The position numbers were made by a program, and so were the translations under genes. Of a stretch of DNA of 9,678 nucleotides, positions 1 to 6,756 are shown piece by piece. The stretch is from Campylobacterota bacterium. Its GTDB lineage: Bacteria; Campylobacterota; Campylobacteria; Campylobacterales; Sulfurovaceae. The notes under the pieces were generated by a model. It searched no databases. It had not been told where the DNA came from and saw nothing but the letters and a program-made list of their open reading frames with translations. Position 1 is the stretch's first letter. Every line of letters begins with the position of its first letter. The stretch spans positions 1-9,678 of the forward strand of contig JAADDP010000023.1 in assembly GCA_013153825.1 (NCBI GenBank). The letters run 5' to 3'.

Positions 1-159
1 ATCTGTGGAGATATATTAAAGGGAAAGGCAAAACCATATGATTGCACCATATTTGGAAAGGCTTGTAAGCCAAACTCTCCTATTGGTAGCTGTATGGTAA
101 GTAGTGAGGGGGCTTGTAGTGCATACTATAAGTATGGTAATATCCTAAATAAATTTTAG
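1..159 (+). CDS. hypD: HypD, [NiFe]-hydrogenase maturation protein, C-terminal fragment
   Basis: Only the last 52 codons are present; the reading frame is open from base 1 and ends at TAG 157-159. The fragment has the conserved HypD tail: a Cys near its start, Asp-Cys about a dozen residues on, then a Phe-Gly..Cys-x-Pro segment and the closing signature MVSSEGACSAYYKYG. HypD is an iron-sulfur protein that works with HypC to assemble and carry the Fe(CN)2CO group of [NiFe] hydrogenases in the cytoplasm (family knowledge); several of these C-terminal cysteines belong to its cluster and redox centre. It implies a hyp gene cluster to the left of the window and a hydrogen-metabolising organism. 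mobB follows after 13 bp and is probably co-transcribed. The identification rests on a short but very characteristic tail. Confidence 0.93.
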   Translation: MCGDILKGKAKPYDCTIFGKACKPNSPIGSCMVSSEGACSAYYKYGNILNKF

Positions 160-172
160 ATTAAGGAGTAGC

Positions 173-667
173 ATGAGACGCTATGCCGTTGCATTTACAG
201 GACCATCAAATAGTGGTAAGACAACTCTAATAGAGAAGATTGCAAAGAGGTTGATAGATAGAGATAATAGAAGGGTTGCAATCATAAAACATGACCCTAA
301 AGATAAGGCGATATTTGATAGAGAGGGAAAAGATAGCTTTAAGTTCTTCAATACAGGTGCAGAGGTTATTGTGACATCTCCAGAGAGGACAACATACCTA
401 TCCAATAGAGCTAAGGAGTTGGATGAGCTGATAGAGCTTTTTGGAGAGTTTGATGTTCTGCTCGTAGAGGGTTTAAAGAGTATTCCTCTACCTAGAGTGG
501 CAATATTCAGGGGTGGTGTAGATGAGAGCTATATGAGCTGTAGCAGTGCCGTAGCGATAGATGATACCATAGATAGGGATATGATACCTGAAGGTATAGA
601 TGTCTTAAATCTCAATGATGTAGATATGGTTATTGAGTGGATTGAGCAGAATGGAGAGGAGATATAG
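173..667 (+). CDS. mobB: MobB, molybdopterin-guanine dinucleotide biosynthesis GTP-binding protein
   Basis: A 164-residue protein of normal length for MobB. It has a P-loop GPSNSGKTT at residues 10-18, a KHDPK segment followed by the GKDSF..NTGA stretch around residues 40-64 that is typical of MobB, and the LLVEGLKSIPLPRVAIFR block near residues 96-113, where VEG is the Walker B-like family signature. MobB is a cytoplasmic GTP-binding adaptor thought to assist MobA in attaching GMP to molybdopterin, making the bis-MGD cofactor of enzymes such as formate dehydrogenase and nitrate reductase. The ATG at 173 has a good ribosome binding site (AAGGAG at 163-168). It sits 13 bp after hypD and 1 bp before fbp. 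I recall mobB beside fbp in Campylobacter, which supports both the call and the lineage. Confidence 0.95.
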   Translation: MRRYAVAFTGPSNSGKTTLIEKIAKRLIDRDNRRVAIIKHDPKDKAIFDREGKDSFKFFNTGAEVIVTSPERTTYLSNRAKELDELIELFGEFDVLLVEGLKSIPLPRVAIFRGGVDESYMSCSSAVAIDDTIDRDMIPEGIDVLNLNDVDMVIEWIEQNGEEI

Positions 668-668
668 T

Positions 669-1514
669 ATGAATAGATTTTTAGAGGCGATGAAGAGGGT
701 AGCTATTGAGATTGAGATTGCCATTAAGAGTGAGGATTTAGGCTATCTCGATAGCTCAAACTCATCTGGAGAGGAGCAGTTGAAGCTGGATGTGAAGAGT
801 GATAAGATTATTGAAGATGAGCTATCTAAACTTTCAGATATAAAGGCAGTTGTGAGTGAGGAGAAGGATAGCATCTTAGAGCTAAATGGCCAAGGAAGAT
901 ATATTGTATGTTATGACCCACTTGATGGCTCAAGCCTCATAGATGCAAATCTATCTGTAGGAACAATATTCGGTATATATGATGGCGAGTTGAGGGGGGA
1001 GAGTATTATCGCCTCTGGATATATTGTATATGGTCCAAGGCTTGAGCTTGTATTTACAACAAGAGAGGGGAGACCTCAACTATATCGCCTAATTGGAGAT
1101 GAGTTTAAATATATTAAGAGTCTTACGTTAAATGAAAGAGGAAAGTTAAACTCCTCTGGAGCTACCCAGAGGTACTGGAAGCCCCACCATAAGAGGTTGA
1201 TAGAGGAGCTGTTTCAGGAGGGGTATAGATTGAGATACTCAGGAGGAATGGTTCCCGACCTGCACCATATACTTATAAAGGGTGGTGGTCTCTTCTCATA
1301 CCCTGCCACATCTGATAATATAAATGGGAAACTTAGACAGCTATTTGAGGTTATCCCATTTGCACTCATATTTGAGAGGGCTAATGGAGAGGCTATAGAT
1401 GAGAACTGCTATAGGCTACTTGAGTTGACTCCTGAAGATATACATGATAGAAGCTCCTGCTTCTTCGGCTCAAAGTATGAGATAGATAGAGTTAGAGTTG
1501 CATATGGGAGATGA
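669..1514 (+). CDS. fbp: Fructose-1,6-bisphosphatase, class I
   Basis: The protein is 281 residues from ATG 669. It carries the metal-binding VSEEKD (about residues 62-67) and the diagnostic DPLDGSS (83-89), followed by a NLSVGTIFGIY segment, so it belongs to the class I FBPase family. It hydrolyses fructose-1,6-bisphosphate to fructose-6-phosphate and phosphate with Mg2+, the committed step of gluconeogenesis, in the cytoplasm. The length matches the short epsilonproteobacterial form rather than the roughly 330-residue enterobacterial one. I chose ATG 669 rather than the in-frame ATG at 633. The latter lies inside mobB and adds 12 unrelated residues, while 669 follows the mobB stop directly and has GAGAGGAG just upstream within the mobB end, suggesting translational coupling. 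The 3' end overlaps the next gene by 11 bp. Confidence 0.96.
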   Translation: MNRFLEAMKRVAIEIEIAIKSEDLGYLDSSNSSGEEQLKLDVKSDKIIEDELSKLSDIKAVVSEEKDSILELNGQGRYIVCYDPLDGSSLIDANLSVGTIFGIYDGELRGESIIASGYIVYGPRLELVFTTREGRPQLYRLIGDEFKYIKSLTLNERGKLNSSGATQRYWKPHHKRLIEELFQEGYRLRYSGGMVPDLHHILIKGGGLFSYPATSDNINGKLRQLFEVIPFALIFERANGEAIDENCYRLLELTPEDIHDRSSCFFGSKYEIDRVRVAYGR

Positions 1515-1695
1515 TGATAAGTGGATGGAGCTACTAAATATGGCTCTTAAAGAGCTTGAAGCTTGTCAAGAGGAGAGAGGATTTAGTAGCTGTTATAGCT
1601 GTGAAAAGCTCTTAGATTGTAAGGTTAGAGAGAGATATATAAATAGTGTATATACAAGCATGAATAGGGGAGAAGATGGGGGATTTGAGTTTTAA
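1504..1695 (+). CDS. Small four-cysteine protein of unknown function
   Basis: A 63-residue acidic protein. The first half (about residues 5-25) is predicted to be a helix. It is followed by C21, C30, C33 and C39, spaced C-x8-C-x2-C-x5-C, then a helix RERYINSVYTSMN and a GGFEF end. The cysteine spacing would suit a small zinc or iron-sulfur site, but this is inference. I recall a protein of this size next to fbp in Campylobacter, where its function is not known. No signal peptide or membrane segment is visible. ATG 1504 is preferred over the TTG at 1498, which would add only two residues. It overlaps the fbp end by 11 bp and the era start by 20 bp, so it is very probably translated as part of the operon. 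The tight overlaps and cysteine pattern make it a real gene despite its size. Confidence 0.85.
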   Translation: MGDDDKWMELLNMALKELEACQEERGFSSCYSCEKLLDCKVRERYINSVYTSMNRGEDGGFEF

Positions 1696-2584
1696 CTCTG
1701 TAGATACAAAATCTGGTTTTATAGCCGTTGTTGGGAGACCAAACTCTGGAAAGAGTACACTGCTAAACTATCTTATAGGGGAGAAGTTGGCTATGGTCTC
1801 AAAAAAGGCTCAAGCTACTAGAAAGAGGATGAATATAATTGTGATGCACAAGGGGAATCAGCTCATATTTGTAGATACACCAGGCATCCATAAGAGGGAG
1901 AGGCTAATAAATGAGTTTATGCTAGAGGAGGCTCTAAGGGCTATGGGGGATAGTGACCTAATCCTATTTCTATCACCTGTAACAGACCCACTAAGAGAGT
2001 ATGAGAGGTTTTTAGAGCTGAAGGAGTCCTCATCAATTAAACATATTATAGTTCTAACCAAGGTGGACTTTGTCTCAAATAGAGAGCTTCTGGAGAAGTT
2101 GAATGAGTACCAGAGGTATCAAGATAGATTTGAGGCTATTATCCCATTCTCTGTAAAAAAGGGTATTGGGAGGGGGCAACTACTCGATGAGGTTGTAAAG
2201 CATCTCCCAAACTCCCCTGCTCTCTTTGATACAGATATAATGACAACAGAGCATATTAGGGATATATATAAGGAGCTGATTCGAGAGGCAATATTTGATA
2301 GCTTTAGCGATGAGATACCATATGAGAGTGATGTAACTATAGAGAAGATTGAGGAGAGCGATAGGATAGATAGGGTATATGCTACAATAGTTATAGAGAA
2401 GAGTTCTCAGAAGGGAATGATTATCGGAAAGAGAGGAGAGAGTATTAAGAGAGTTGGAAAGGTAGCTAGAGAGAAGCTAGAGCTATTTGCAAGGAAAAAG
2501 ATATATCTAGACCTGCATGTATCGGTCAAGAGGGGTTGGAGTAAATCCAAAAAGGGGCTTGAGGAGCAGGGGTATATCTTCTAA
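1676..2584 (+). CDS. era: Era, GTPase for 16S rRNA processing and 30S assembly
   Basis: A 302-residue protein of normal Era length with all parts in order. The GTPase motifs are G1 GRPNSGKST (residues 20-28), an effector region around the QATRKR stretch (46-51), G3 DTPG (67-70) and G4 TKVD (128-131). The C-terminal KH domain has IIGKRGESIKRVG near 249-261 (GKRG as the GxxG loop). Era binds the 3' end of 16S rRNA and couples 30S subunit maturation to the GTP state in the cytoplasm (family knowledge). ATG 1676 has GGGGAG just upstream with short spacing and lies inside the preceding small gene, overlapping it by 20 bp, which suggests translational coupling. It is the last gene of the plus-strand run; the opposing kinase gene ends 5 bp beyond the era stop. 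Confidence 0.97.
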   Translation: MGDLSFNSVDTKSGFIAVVGRPNSGKSTLLNYLIGEKLAMVSKKAQATRKRMNIIVMHKGNQLIFVDTPGIHKRERLINEFMLEEALRAMGDSDLILFLSPVTDPLREYERFLELKESSSIKHIIVLTKVDFVSNRELLEKLNEYQRYQDRFEAIIPFSVKKGIGRGQLLDEVVKHLPNSPALFDTDIMTTEHIRDIYKELIREAIFDSFSDEIPYESDVTIEKIEESDRIDRVYATIVIEKSSQKGMIIGKRGESIKRVGKVAREKLELFARKKIYLDLHVSVKRGWSKSKKGLEEQGYIF

Positions 2585-2591
2585 TACCCCT
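2568..2591. terminator. Inverted repeat over the convergent stop codons; candidate bidirectional terminator
   Basis: AGGGGTAT (2568-2575) and ATACCCCT (2584-2591) are perfect reverse complements with an 8-base loop, giving an 8-bp stem with four G-C pairs. It covers the era stop (TAA 2582-2584) and most of the kinase stop (2590-2592 on the other strand). Its place between convergent operons suits a shared transcription stop. Neither side has a strong U-run after the stem, so intrinsic termination would be weak and it may act more as a 3'-end stabiliser. The repeat itself is certain; the role is inferred. Confidence 0.5.
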
Positions 2592-4662
2592 AGCTCTTCT
2601 TGCCATTATCTGGAAGTCTAATAATAAATGTTGTCTTCTTATTCATGGAACTCATAACATCTATATTTCCATGAACCCTCTCAATCATATTTTTACTCAT
2701 ATAGAGTCCTAAACCTGTACCTTTAGTCTTATGTTTTGTTGTGAAGTATGGGTCAAAAATCTTCTTCTGTATTGTATCGTCAATTCCACCGGCATTATCT
2801 TGAACTGCTATAACAAGCTCATTCCTCTTATGGTATACGCTTATTACAATCCTTCTATTCTCAATATTTCTATCCTCAAAAGCATCTCTGGCATTGTTGA
2901 TGAGGTTCATAATTGTATGTTTTATATCATTCTCATACCCCTTATATGTTATATTATCTGGACAGTTTAACTCAACCTTTATATTTGACTTCTCAAGGGT
3001 ATCGCCAATAAGCTTTATGGTTGACTCTATTGTACTCTTCATATTGAATGAGTGTGGAATATCCTCTTTATCTACAAACCTTCTAAAGTCATCTATAGTA
3101 TTTGATAGGAACTGTATTGAGTTATTTATCTTATCTATAACACTATCTATATCAATCTCATCTCTTCTTCCAAGTTCTGATTTAATCTTAATATCGTTCA
3201 ATATCCAAGATACGGAGTTTAGAGGCTGTCTCCACTGATGTGCAATATTCTCTAAAATCTCCCCCATAGATGCCAATCTGGACTGCTGGTTCATAATGGC
3301 AGCTTGGCTCTTCACCTCCTTAACGGCGTTATCTATTCTAATCTGAAGCTCATCATTGAGAGTCTGTAACTCTTTAGTCCTCTGTTCAACTCTAATCTCC
3401 AAATTCTCAGTCAACCTATTAAGCTCATTGGCAGTCTTGTGCATTATTGAGTATAAATTCTTGTTAGCAATCTCAAATGGGGTTATATTTGTATCCTTAT
3501 ACTCAACTAAATCTATATATCTATTTGCACACTCACTAATTGCTACAAGTATAAATGTGTGGTCATGGTATGTGTGAGGGTGGTTCTCCTGATTGAAATA
3601 CTCCTGAGATGTTATATATCCAAATATGTGGTTATTGCTATCAATATTTGATATGTAGTGTTTTATAGGTATTCTAAATCCATACTCATATGATATTGAT
3701 GTTCCAATCCATAATGCCTCTGCAGGGGTCTCAGATAGAAAGTTATATATCTCCTGAATTCGATTCATCATGGAGTTGTAGTTTCCTATAGATAGCTGAA
3801 CAACATCACCCTCATTCAACTGCTGGGCAGTAACGATACTCTGATTTTTTAAATCTATATCCAATATATGGACTGTATATGATGTATTCTCTTTGGTTAC
3901 ATAGAGTGGAACTTGGAGGAATACAGACCTATTGTTCTCTATATTTGGAAAATATTTTCTATAGATATCTAGTGCTGGACTATTTGCCATTGTTAATATA
4001 GTTGAACTATCAACCTTAGTAATCCTCTTCTTCTTGCTAATTGGCTTCCAATCAAAGGCTCTGTAGAGTTCAATTGATAGGTCATCTCCATGCCAAAATA
4101 TAAGTATGATAGCCTCTTCATAAATCTTATCCTTATGAAACACAAAAGATTTACTATCATTATATGATTTACTAGTAGCTCCACCACCAAATATTTTAAG
4201 GTGTGAAAAGTCTTTCCCTAAGTAGTTCATAAAGAATGATGTTTGGCATGTGTTGAAACTGGATAGTATCTCTATCGCTTGTGTGTCTGACTGGAGATAC
4301 TTCTGAATATCGCTCTTATCAGCCTTATACTCATTTCTGCAATCACTCTCGGTATAGTTTTTGCTCAAATCCAATATGAGAGATGATACTCTGCTCTTCT
4401 CAAGCTCTATGATAGAGAATATTGGTGCCTCATTGAGGTCAGATATCTGATGGTTTATAAAGCTACCAAAACTCTGCATACCAGATATTGTGGCATCTGG
4501 AAATATACTATTTAGCCTCTCCAAAATCCTCTTCAATCTACCCTTATCTCCACTTGGATAGTTTATCTCTATAATTAATCTCTCAGAGTTCTCAATAGTG
4601 TTACTTTTACACCACCTCTTAAATTTATTAAAATCCTTATAGTAGTAAACCAACTGCCTCAT
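2590..4662 (-). CDS. Soluble sensor histidine kinase with N-terminal FIST domain
   Basis: A 690-residue protein with no signal peptide or convincing membrane segment, so probably cytoplasmic. Residues about 30-250 resemble FIST_N, with ATISGMQSFG, then IFGGGAT followed by FVFHKDKIYEEA, and FDWKPISKKKRITK. Residues about 250-400 fit FIST_C (SPALDIYRKYFP, then ALWIGTSISYEYGF). A long coiled coil (about 405-460) leads to a HisKA domain with H-box AHQWRQPLN (His475) and a HATPase_c domain with N-box NLINNARDA (about 586-594), G1 QDNAGG, F-box FDPYFTT and G2 GTGLGL (about 648-653). It should autophosphorylate in response to a small ligand bound by FIST; amino acids have been proposed as FIST ligands. 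No response regulator is in the window, so the partner is elsewhere. It starts 6 bp after the yggS stop, with GGGAGAG upstream inside the yggS end, as the last gene of the rseP-yggS operon. Confidence 0.92.
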   Translation of the reverse strand: MRQLVYYYKDFNKFKRWCKSNTIENSERLIIEINYPSGDKGRLKRILERLNSIFPDATISGMQSFGSFINHQISDLNEAPIFSIIELEKSRVSSLILDLSKNYTESDCRNEYKADKSDIQKYLQSDTQAIEILSSFNTCQTSFFMNYLGKDFSHLKIFGGGATSKSYNDSKSFVFHKDKIYEEAIILIFWHGDDLSIELYRAFDWKPISKKKRITKVDSSTILTMANSPALDIYRKYFPNIENNRSVFLQVPLYVTKENTSYTVHILDIDLKNQSIVTAQQLNEGDVVQLSIGNYNSMMNRIQEIYNFLSETPAEALWIGTSISYEYGFRIPIKHYISNIDSNNHIFGYITSQEYFNQENHPHTYHDHTFILVAISECANRYIDLVEYKDTNITPFEIANKNLYSIMHKTANELNRLTENLEIRVEQRTKELQTLNDELQIRIDNAVKEVKSQAAIMNQQSRLASMGEILENIAHQWRQPLNSVSWILNDIKIKSELGRRDEIDIDSVIDKINNSIQFLSNTIDDFRRFVDKEDIPHSFNMKSTIESTIKLIGDTLEKSNIKVELNCPDNITYKGYENDIKHTIMNLINNARDAFEDRNIENRRIVISVYHKRNELVIAVQDNAGGIDDTIQKKIFDPYFTTKHKTKGTGLGLYMSKNMIERVHGNIDVMSSMNKKTTFIIRLPDNGKKS

Positions 4663-4668
4663 ATAAGT

Positions 4669-5358
4669 CTACTCTCCCATTTTAAATATATCTGAGCCGA
4701 TTCTAACCATATTTGAGCCACACTTAATAGCCAACTCATAGTCACCACTCATCCCCATAGAGCATATTGATGCACCATCTCTTCTAAGCTCCTCATAGAC
4801 CCTATATGTCTTCTCAAAACCTCTCTGAATAAGAAGCCTATCTCTACTTGTGGCTCCAATTGTCATAACCCCTTTTAGGTTTAGATTTTTAAACTTATCA
4901 GATATCTCTCTATAGATATCTGTAGCCTCCTCTATAGATACTCCACTCTTTGTCTTCTCTCCAGTCGAGTTTATCTGTAAGAGAATAGAAATTTTTCCTC
5001 CATGCTCATCCAATCTTCCACTTATCGCCTTTGCCAATCGGAGAGAGTCAACAGAGTGTATAAGAGATGGTCTCAACCTTATAAGTTTATTTATCTTATT
5101 TCTCTGGAGCGTTCCAACCATATGCCACTCTATTGGCAGTTCATCTAAGGCATCTACCCTCTTCTCAAGCTGTTGAACCTGATTCTCTCCAAAGGCTCTC
5201 TGACCCAATCTATATAACTCCTCAATACTGCTCTCATCACTATATTTGCTAATTGCAACAATCTTTACAATATGGTGTTCACTTACGCTAACTCTAGCCC
5301 TCTCTATATTCCAGATAACCCTATCTAGATTTCTTCTTAAAATATCTCTTCTATCCAT
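4669..5358 (-). CDS. yggS: YggS/PROSC-family PLP homeostasis protein
   Basis: A 229-residue protein of typical YggS (COG0325, PipY/PLPBP) length. VAISKYS contains the PLP-binding lysine, K38. FGENQVQQ and IEWHMVGTLQRNK follow, then the SVDSLRLA segment, the GEKTKSGV loop and, at the C-terminus, SMGMSGDYELAIKCGSNMVRIGSDIF, which forms the PLP phosphate-binding end. Members are single-domain TIM-barrel proteins that bind pyridoxal phosphate without a known catalytic activity and help keep PLP and amino/keto-acid pools balanced in the cytoplasm. The family usually ends IFG-x-R; here it ends IFKMGE. ATG 5358 lies 4 bp after the rseP stop, and two AGGAT repeats just upstream can serve as ribosome binding site. 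It is the middle gene of the minus-strand operon. Confidence 0.95.
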   Translation of the reverse strand: MDRRDILRRNLDRVIWNIERARVSVSEHHIVKIVAISKYSDESSIEELYRLGQRAFGENQVQQLEKRVDALDELPIEWHMVGTLQRNKINKLIRLRPSLIHSVDSLRLAKAISGRLDEHGGKISILLQINSTGEKTKSGVSIEEATDIYREISDKFKNLNLKGVMTIGATSRDRLLIQRGFEKTYRVYEELRRDGASICSMGMSGDYELAIKCGSNMVRIGSDIFKMGE

Positions 5359-5362
5359 AATC

Positions 5363-6445
5363 CTATCCTACTATTCTATTTATATCATTATATATTCCAA
5401 GAGCCATAAGCCCCAATAGTATTATCCAGCCGATAATTGTCAATCTATACATGATGTTCTCATCTGGATGCCTCTTTGTGATTGCCTCATATAGATTAAA
5501 GGCTATGTGTCCCCCATCTAATGCTGGAATTGGGAGTAGATTTAGAATACCTAGATTTACAGATATGAGTGCTGTGAAGAGTATCAGTACTGCAATCCCA
5601 GACTCCGTAGCCTTCGCCGTAATATCCACTATGGATATTACACCTCCAAGCTCCTTCGATGAAACGGCACCAGTAATTAACTTCTGTATACTCTGAAATA
5701 TGAGTGTTGAGGCGTTGAGTGTCTCATGATATGCAAATTTTAACCCCTCAATTGGGGAGAATTGCAACTTCTCATTCGGAATATCTGGGGCTATTCCCAC
5801 AACCTTTCTCTCAACAACCTCTCCAAATCTATTCTTTAGACTCTTTAGAGTCGGTCTGATATCAAATTCAAGCTTCTCTCCACCTCTCAAAAGTGTAAAT
5901 CTTAAATTATTTCCATCTTTAGACTCTATAATACTCTTTATATCATCCCACCTCTCAACCTCAATACCATCTATGGTCAATACCCTATCCCCAACTTTTA
6001 AACCGGCTCTCTCTGCTGGAGAGTCATCGGAGAAGGCCCCAATGGTTGGAGATATATAGTGGCTGTAGTCAAATAGAGGAGATAGGTATGTCCCCATCTG
6101 GGATAGGGTAAAATATAGTGAGAATGCCACAAATAGATTTGCAAATGGTCCAGCTAGTAGAATTAATATCCTCTGCAAAGGAGTTTTAGAGTTATAGCTA
6201 TCAGAATCGTAACTCTTCTCCAATGGGTTACTATCGCTCTGACCCTTCATCTTCACATACCCTCCAAGTGGAATTAGAGATATGACCCAATCTGTATCTC
6301 CAAACCTCTTGGAGATTAACATCTTCCCAAAACCGATACTAAATCTCTCAACCTTAATACCGAAAGCTCTAGCTGCAATAAAGTGACCCCACTCATGAAA
6401 AAATATTAAAAGTGATAAAATCAGTAGTGCTATGGCTATATTCAT
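5363..6445 (-). CDS. rseP: RseP/site-2-type intramembrane zinc metalloprotease
   Basis: A 360-residue membrane protein of usual bacterial RseP length. The first membrane helix carries the zinc site HEWGH (residues 17-21). A GGYVKMKG segment follows, then a second helix around LILLAGPFANLFVAFSLYF, a single PDZ domain at about residues 138-190 (SPAERAGLKVGDRVLTIDG), and the second catalytic motif LLPIPALDGGH (303-313, Asp310 as third zinc ligand) with further helices to the end. S2P proteases cut transmembrane segments, such as anti-sigma factors or leftover signal peptides, in the inner membrane. Here there is one PDZ domain, whereas the E. coli protein has two. The start at 6445 is supported by AGGAT five bases upstream and by a TATAAT box at 6471-6476. 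It leads the operon with yggS and the FIST kinase. Confidence 0.95.
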   Translation of the reverse strand: MNIAIALLILSLLIFFHEWGHFIAARAFGIKVERFSIGFGKMLISKRFGDTDWVISLIPLGGYVKMKGQSDSNPLEKSYDSDSYNSKTPLQRILILLAGPFANLFVAFSLYFTLSQMGTYLSPLFDYSHYISPTIGAFSDDSPAERAGLKVGDRVLTIDGIEVERWDDIKSIIESKDGNNLRFTLLRGGEKLEFDIRPTLKSLKNRFGEVVERKVVGIAPDIPNEKLQFSPIEGLKFAYHETLNASTLIFQSIQKLITGAVSSKELGGVISIVDITAKATESGIAVLILFTALISVNLGILNLLPIPALDGGHIAFNLYEAITKRHPDENIMYRLTIIGWIILLGLMALGIYNDINRIVG

Positions 6446-6470
6446 GTAAATCCTAATTTTATTTTAAGGT

Positions 6471-6479
6471 ATTATACCA
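6471..6479 (-). promoter_or_regulatory. Promoter (-10 with extended TG) of the rseP-yggS-kinase operon
   Basis: On the minus strand this reads TGGTATAAT: a perfect TATAAT (6476 to 6471) with a TG one base before it, an extended -10 element. It sits 25 bp before the rseP ATG, leaving room for a start site near 6464 and the AGGAT ribosome binding site. No clear -35 is seen, which is common in Campylobacterota promoters. Confidence 0.6.
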
Positions 6480-6586
6480 ATCTATTAGTTAATTTTAGAG
6501 CCAACATTAAATTTTTATCAACGCAAATGGGTTATAGCTCTATAAGCAGTTATAATTATTTTTTGCAAAAAAAGCATTTTTTTTTA

Positions 6587-6592
6587 TATAAT
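6587..6592 (+). promoter_or_regulatory. -10 box TATAAT, plus strand
   Basis: A perfect TATAAT preceded by a run of T residues (6577-6585), matching the T-rich-upstream, -35-poor promoters of Campylobacterota. Transcription would start near 6599-6602. That is about 155 bases before the next gene's ATG, so the product would be either a long leader or a separate small RNA. A second TATAAT at 6551-6556 may be an alternative. Confidence 0.5.
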
Positions 6593-6599
6593 TCTATTT

Positions 6600-6728
6600 A
6601 TAAGAATATAAAGGTGTCAAGGAGAGAAGAGTGCATCGTTAAGGGTAAGCTCTGCTCATCCCAGTTCATCTTCCACCAAATCGAAGATTTTGAGGGGAGA
6701 ATTCTTGGGAAATTTGGTTAATAGAATT
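6600..6728 (+). ncRNA. Candidate structured small RNA or 5' leader
   Basis: The region is sharply GC-richer than its surroundings and begins right after a TATAAT box. Visible pairings are TCCCA 6659-6663 with TGGGA 6706-6710, and nested inside it ATCTTC 6668-6673 with GAAGAT 6683-6688 (9-base loop). Within that loop, ACCAAAT 6675-6681 complements ATTTGGT 6712-6718, which would make a pseudoknot. I do not recognise it as SRP RNA, 6S, tmRNA, RNase P or a known riboswitch: the diagnostic motifs of those classes are absent. It could also be unstructured leader with chance complementarity. Confidence 0.3.
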
Positions 6729-6756
6729 TTATGAAAATGATAAAAAGGATTAAAGT

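Larger units (their letters stand above)
6446..6756. other. 311-bp divergent intergenic region
   Basis: This region separates rseP (minus) from the coiled-coil gene (plus). The left part has the rseP promoter. The middle (6541-6610) is extremely AT-rich, with only 9 G or C in 70 bases, T-tracts and plus-strand TATAAT boxes at 6551-6556 and 6587-6592. The right part (6631-6700) rises to 33 G or C in 70 and has nested complementary segments. A 64-codon reading frame at 6527-6721 crosses the T-tracts and promoter boxes, and I do not accept it as a gene. The last 30 bases hold a possible TAGAAT -10 (6722-6727) and the AAGGA site (6745-6749) of the next gene. Confidence 0.7.

Noticed and set aside
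633..668. An upstream in-frame ATG for fbp
   Set aside because: It lies within mobB and adds 12 residues with no FBPase similarity; ATG 669 directly after the mobB stop fits the family N-terminus.
2731..3577. Several plus-strand reading frames opposite the kinase
   Set aside because: They are shadows of the HATPase and HisKA coding sequence on the minus strand and have no ribosome binding sites.
6527..6721. A 64-codon plus-strand reading frame in the divergent intergenic region
   Set aside because: It has no ribosome binding site, crosses poly-T tracts and two TATAAT boxes, and its second half uses C-ending codons (ATC, TTC, CTC) unlike the neighbouring genes. The GC-rich end is better explained by a structured RNA, though a shorter peptide from GTG 6613 cannot be fully excluded.
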